From an uncultured Lachnospiraceae bacterium (GTDB lineage Bacteria > Bacillota > Clostridia > Lachnospirales > Lachnospiraceae): DNA of 64,000 nt. A model generated the notes under the pieces. That model was not told the DNA's origin. It did no database searches and worked only from the letters and a program-made list of their open reading frames with translations. Below, piece after piece: positions 61,973 through 64,000 of this stretch. Both the position numbers and the translations under genes were made by a program. Each line of letters begins with the position of its first letter. Positions within the stretch are counted from its first letter, which is position 1. The stretch is from NCBI GenBank assembly GCA_947564735.1, contig CANOEC010000014.1, positions 30,244 to 94,243 of the forward strand. The letters run 5' to 3'.

Positions 61973-63052
61973 CTAAAACATACTCTTTACGGCATCTTCA
62001 TACTGCTTTACAACATTACGCCAATCAAATTTTTCCTTTGTAAAGAAGATGACTCTCTCACGCAATTTTTCTTTATTCTTTTGATTCAATACCAACTCTA
62101 TTTTTTCCAGAAAAGCCTCCGCATTCCGACTCTCCACAAGGTATCCATTTTTCCCTTCTATAACCGCTGTAGAGATTCCGTCTACATCGGCTGCAATAAC
62201 CATATTACCCGCAAGACTTGCCTCTATTGCCACCAGACCAAACCCTTCCATATCATTTTCAACTCTTATATTAGGCATAACAAAAACATCCGCATTCAGA
62301 TAACACATATTTAACTCGTCATCAGAGACATCTGTTATCATCCGCACCTTTTTTTCTAAATGCTTTTCATGAATGGTCTGCTTAACCAGTTCATAGTCCG
62401 GTCCATTTCCGACTATCAAATATAACGCACTCTCCGGCAGACAAGGAACGACATTTCTCACAAACCAGTTTACCCCTTTACGTTTCACCAGCCTGCCCGC
62501 TGTCAAAATAATATCTTTATCCTCACTGTATCCATACTTTGTTAAAAATAGAGCCTTATCCCGCTTTAACCCTTTATATCGTTCTTTATCCACACCAGAG
62601 GGCACTGTTATTGCTTTATAGATTCCTCTATTCGTCAGCAACTGTTTTGTAGCATCACTATTGCATACGTATATATCAAAACTGTTCTTTGCAAATTTCC
62701 GAATATACCATTGATAAATACTGTTGGCATAAGTAATATCCAAGCCATGCACCGCCACCAGCCTTTTCGTTTGAGGGGAAAATTTTTTACACACATTTCC
62801 TGCCAGACACATTAGCAAATCACCAACAAAAATAGCGTCATATTTTCTGGCATTACATATTATGTAAAAAATTACATAAGGGAAAAACCACAATAAATGA
62901 ACCTGCGATTTACCAAGCACAAGCATGGTTACATCAAAATCCTCTTGATTTATTCTGGGAAAAATTGCCGAGCAAAATGTTGACATTCCCCCTAGACTCG
63001 GATAATACCGTCTGGATATACAAAGCAGCTTTATCTTTTGATTCGTCTTCAT
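61973..63052 (-). CDS. GT4 family glycosyltransferase
   Basis: This 359-residue enzyme opens with LLCISRRYYPSLGGMSTFCS and has ILTAGRLVKRKGVNWFVRN and DMEGFGLVAIEASLAGNMVI (E-x7-E). GGAG lies 7 bases before the ATG, which directly follows the TAG of the radical SAM gene, so the two are translationally linked. It likely starts or extends the repeat unit. Confidence 0.92.
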   Translation of the reverse strand: MKTNQKIKLLCISRRYYPSLGGMSTFCSAIFPRINQEDFDVTMLVLGKSQVHLLWFFPYVIFYIICNARKYDAIFVGDLLMCLAGNVCKKFSPQTKRLVAVHGLDITYANSIYQWYIRKFAKNSFDIYVCNSDATKQLLTNRGIYKAITVPSGVDKERYKGLKRDKALFLTKYGYSEDKDIILTAGRLVKRKGVNWFVRNVVPCLPESALYLIVGNGPDYELVKQTIHEKHLEKKVRMITDVSDDELNMCYLNADVFVMPNIRVENDMEGFGLVAIEASLAGNMVIAADVDGISTAVIEGKNGYLVESRNAEAFLEKIELVLNQKNKEKLRERVIFFTKEKFDWRNVVKQYEDAVKSMF

Positions 63053-64000
63053 CTATTTTCTCCTGCCACCCTTTACTTCCTTCGCCAATCTCACCCGCAG
63101 CCCCGTATCCACAAAATCACAATGCTCACAGAATTTATTTCCCTGCCTGCCATTCCTCAACTTCTGCCGCAGACTTTCATATTTCTTCCCTGTCCAGATT
63201 TCCTGCACTGTTTCATCCTTAACATTGCCCAAATTTGTCACTTCCCTCACATCACAGCAGCATATGCCTGCCTTTCCGTCCGGATAGATTACCATATCCG
63301 TATAAGGAAAAAGACACGGTTCCTTAATCACAGATGTTGGCTCCTTTTTATTCGGGGAAGAACCGGCTCTGTTTGTCAGAACCTCCCCGATATACCTTAT
63401 CTTAATCTGCACATCCATCTTCTCATGCAGGGACGGATTCTCTTTTAAATAGTCATAAAGCTTAGCAATATTGGGATGCAGCTTTCTGTTATCGCAATAA
63501 TTGTTAATGATAAATAAATCTGTATACGGCGCAATCTGTTTGAACTTCTCAATATCAAGCAAAAGTCCGTTTGTAAAAACCTTGATTTTTGCCTTGGGAA
63601 GCTTCTTGCGTATATATTTATGGAATGCAATCATTCTGGTATCCATAAACGGCTCATTATTCACAAACAAAGATATGTAACCTGCATAATCCCAATCTGC
63701 TATCTGGGAAATCACTTTTTTAAAAAGTTCTTCGTCCATTCTGCAAAAAGGCCGGCTCTCGTCATTACGGTTTGCCGCGCAAAAAGAACATGTACTGTTG
63801 CATCTGTTAATCGTCTCTATCAATATATTTAACGGCTGCGGCTTTTCCCGGCTGTCACAAAAATAGTCAATATATTCCTGTGATGCCTTTCTTCTTTTTA
63901 TATATTGTAGTTTCAAATAAGCGTCACTGGATAGAAACGGAAGGTATTTTCTTGCCATCCACCCAAGCCTGCCCGCATAAGTCGATATTGATACACTCAT
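63053..64000 (-). CDS. Radical SAM/SPASM domain protein (start at window edge)
   Basis: The 315 visible residues contain the radical SAM cluster motif NRCNSTCSFCAANR (CxxxCxxC, about residues 67-74) and a C-terminal SPASM region with CLFPYTDMVIYPDGKAGICC and CEHCDFV for further Fe-S clusters. Such enzymes modify peptides or sugars by radical chemistry; some occur in surface-polysaccharide loci. An ATG sits exactly at the window end, so the gene may begin there or outside, or at Met15. It is the most upstream gene seen in the locus. Confidence 0.85.
   Translation of the reverse strand: MSVSISTYAGRLGWMARKYLPFLSSDAYLKLQYIKRRKASQEYIDYFCDSREKPQPLNILIETINRCNSTCSFCAANRNDESRPFCRMDEELFKKVISQIADWDYAGYISLFVNNEPFMDTRMIAFHKYIRKKLPKAKIKVFTNGLLLDIEKFKQIAPYTDLFIINNYCDNRKLHPNIAKLYDYLKENPSLHEKMDVQIKIRYIGEVLTNRAGSSPNKKEPTSVIKEPCLFPYTDMVIYPDGKAGICCCDVREVTNLGNVKDETVQEIWTGKKYESLRQKLRNGRQGNKFCEHCDFVDTGLRVRLAKEVKGGRRK

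Overview
The window looks like chromosomal DNA of a gut-type Lachnospiraceae (Clostridia, Bacillota). Supporting signs are strong GGAGG ribosome binding sites, a T-box ahead of thrS, an infC-rpmI-rplT operon with an AUU-started infC and an attenuator leader, several Clostridia-type small families (DUF4474, DUF6171, DUF1540, C_GCAxxG_C_C) and many glycoside hydrolases with their own ABC importers. No species can be named from the sequence alone.

Layout. Positions 1-2000 hold a DUF4474 protein and a metallophosphoesterase. Positions 2081-8674 form a minus-strand arabinose-polymer locus: GH43, GH51, a small DUF6171 protein, then a lipoprotein sugar-binding protein and two permeases. The importer has a promoter whose spacer contains nine consecutive G, which could make it phase variable. 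Positions 8900-17600 are mixed housekeeping: a C26 amidotransferase, a DUF2974 hydrolase, a nucleoid-associated protein, an alanine/glycine symporter, a chemotaxis receptor, a MATE exporter and a ZIP transporter. Positions 17916-24654 form a second glycan locus: GH3, a divergent AraC regulator and a second sugar ABC importer. Positions 24943-32170 hold an RlmD-like methyltransferase, tRNA-Pro(AGG), an EAL/degenerate GGDEF protein, PepD and a PadR-SEDS operon whose consensus promoter is embedded in a 21-bp inverted repeat.

Positions 32300-37470 carry rplT-rpmI-infC, a GH2 enzyme and a divergent MFS transporter preceded by a 92-bp hairpin-rich tandem repeat. Positions 37600-41200 hold a small cell-surface cluster: an XRE regulator, an LCP protein, a sortase-B-like lipoprotein that has lost its catalytic residues, a secreted protein and another lipoprotein. 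Positions 41400-47300 contain thrS with a T-box and an intervening small membrane protein, plus a membrane glycosyltransferase. Positions 47500-64000 are a cell-surface polysaccharide locus, all on the minus strand: radical SAM/SPASM protein, three GT4 enzymes, a GT-C-like protein, a decayed GT, a flippase, a nucleotide-heptose pathway (HddA, HddC-GmhB fusion, GmhA), a Wzy-like membrane protein and an SH3 protein. Two copies of an Rpn-type nuclease element flank hddA. The part from about 55000 to 63000 is visibly more AT-rich than the rest, which suggests horizontal acquisition.

The most interesting candidates are the poly-G promoter, the inactive-sortase/LCP surface cluster with its operator, the heptose kinase gene bracketed by direct repeats, the 92-bp hairpin array, and the PadR-controlled divergent SEDS protein.
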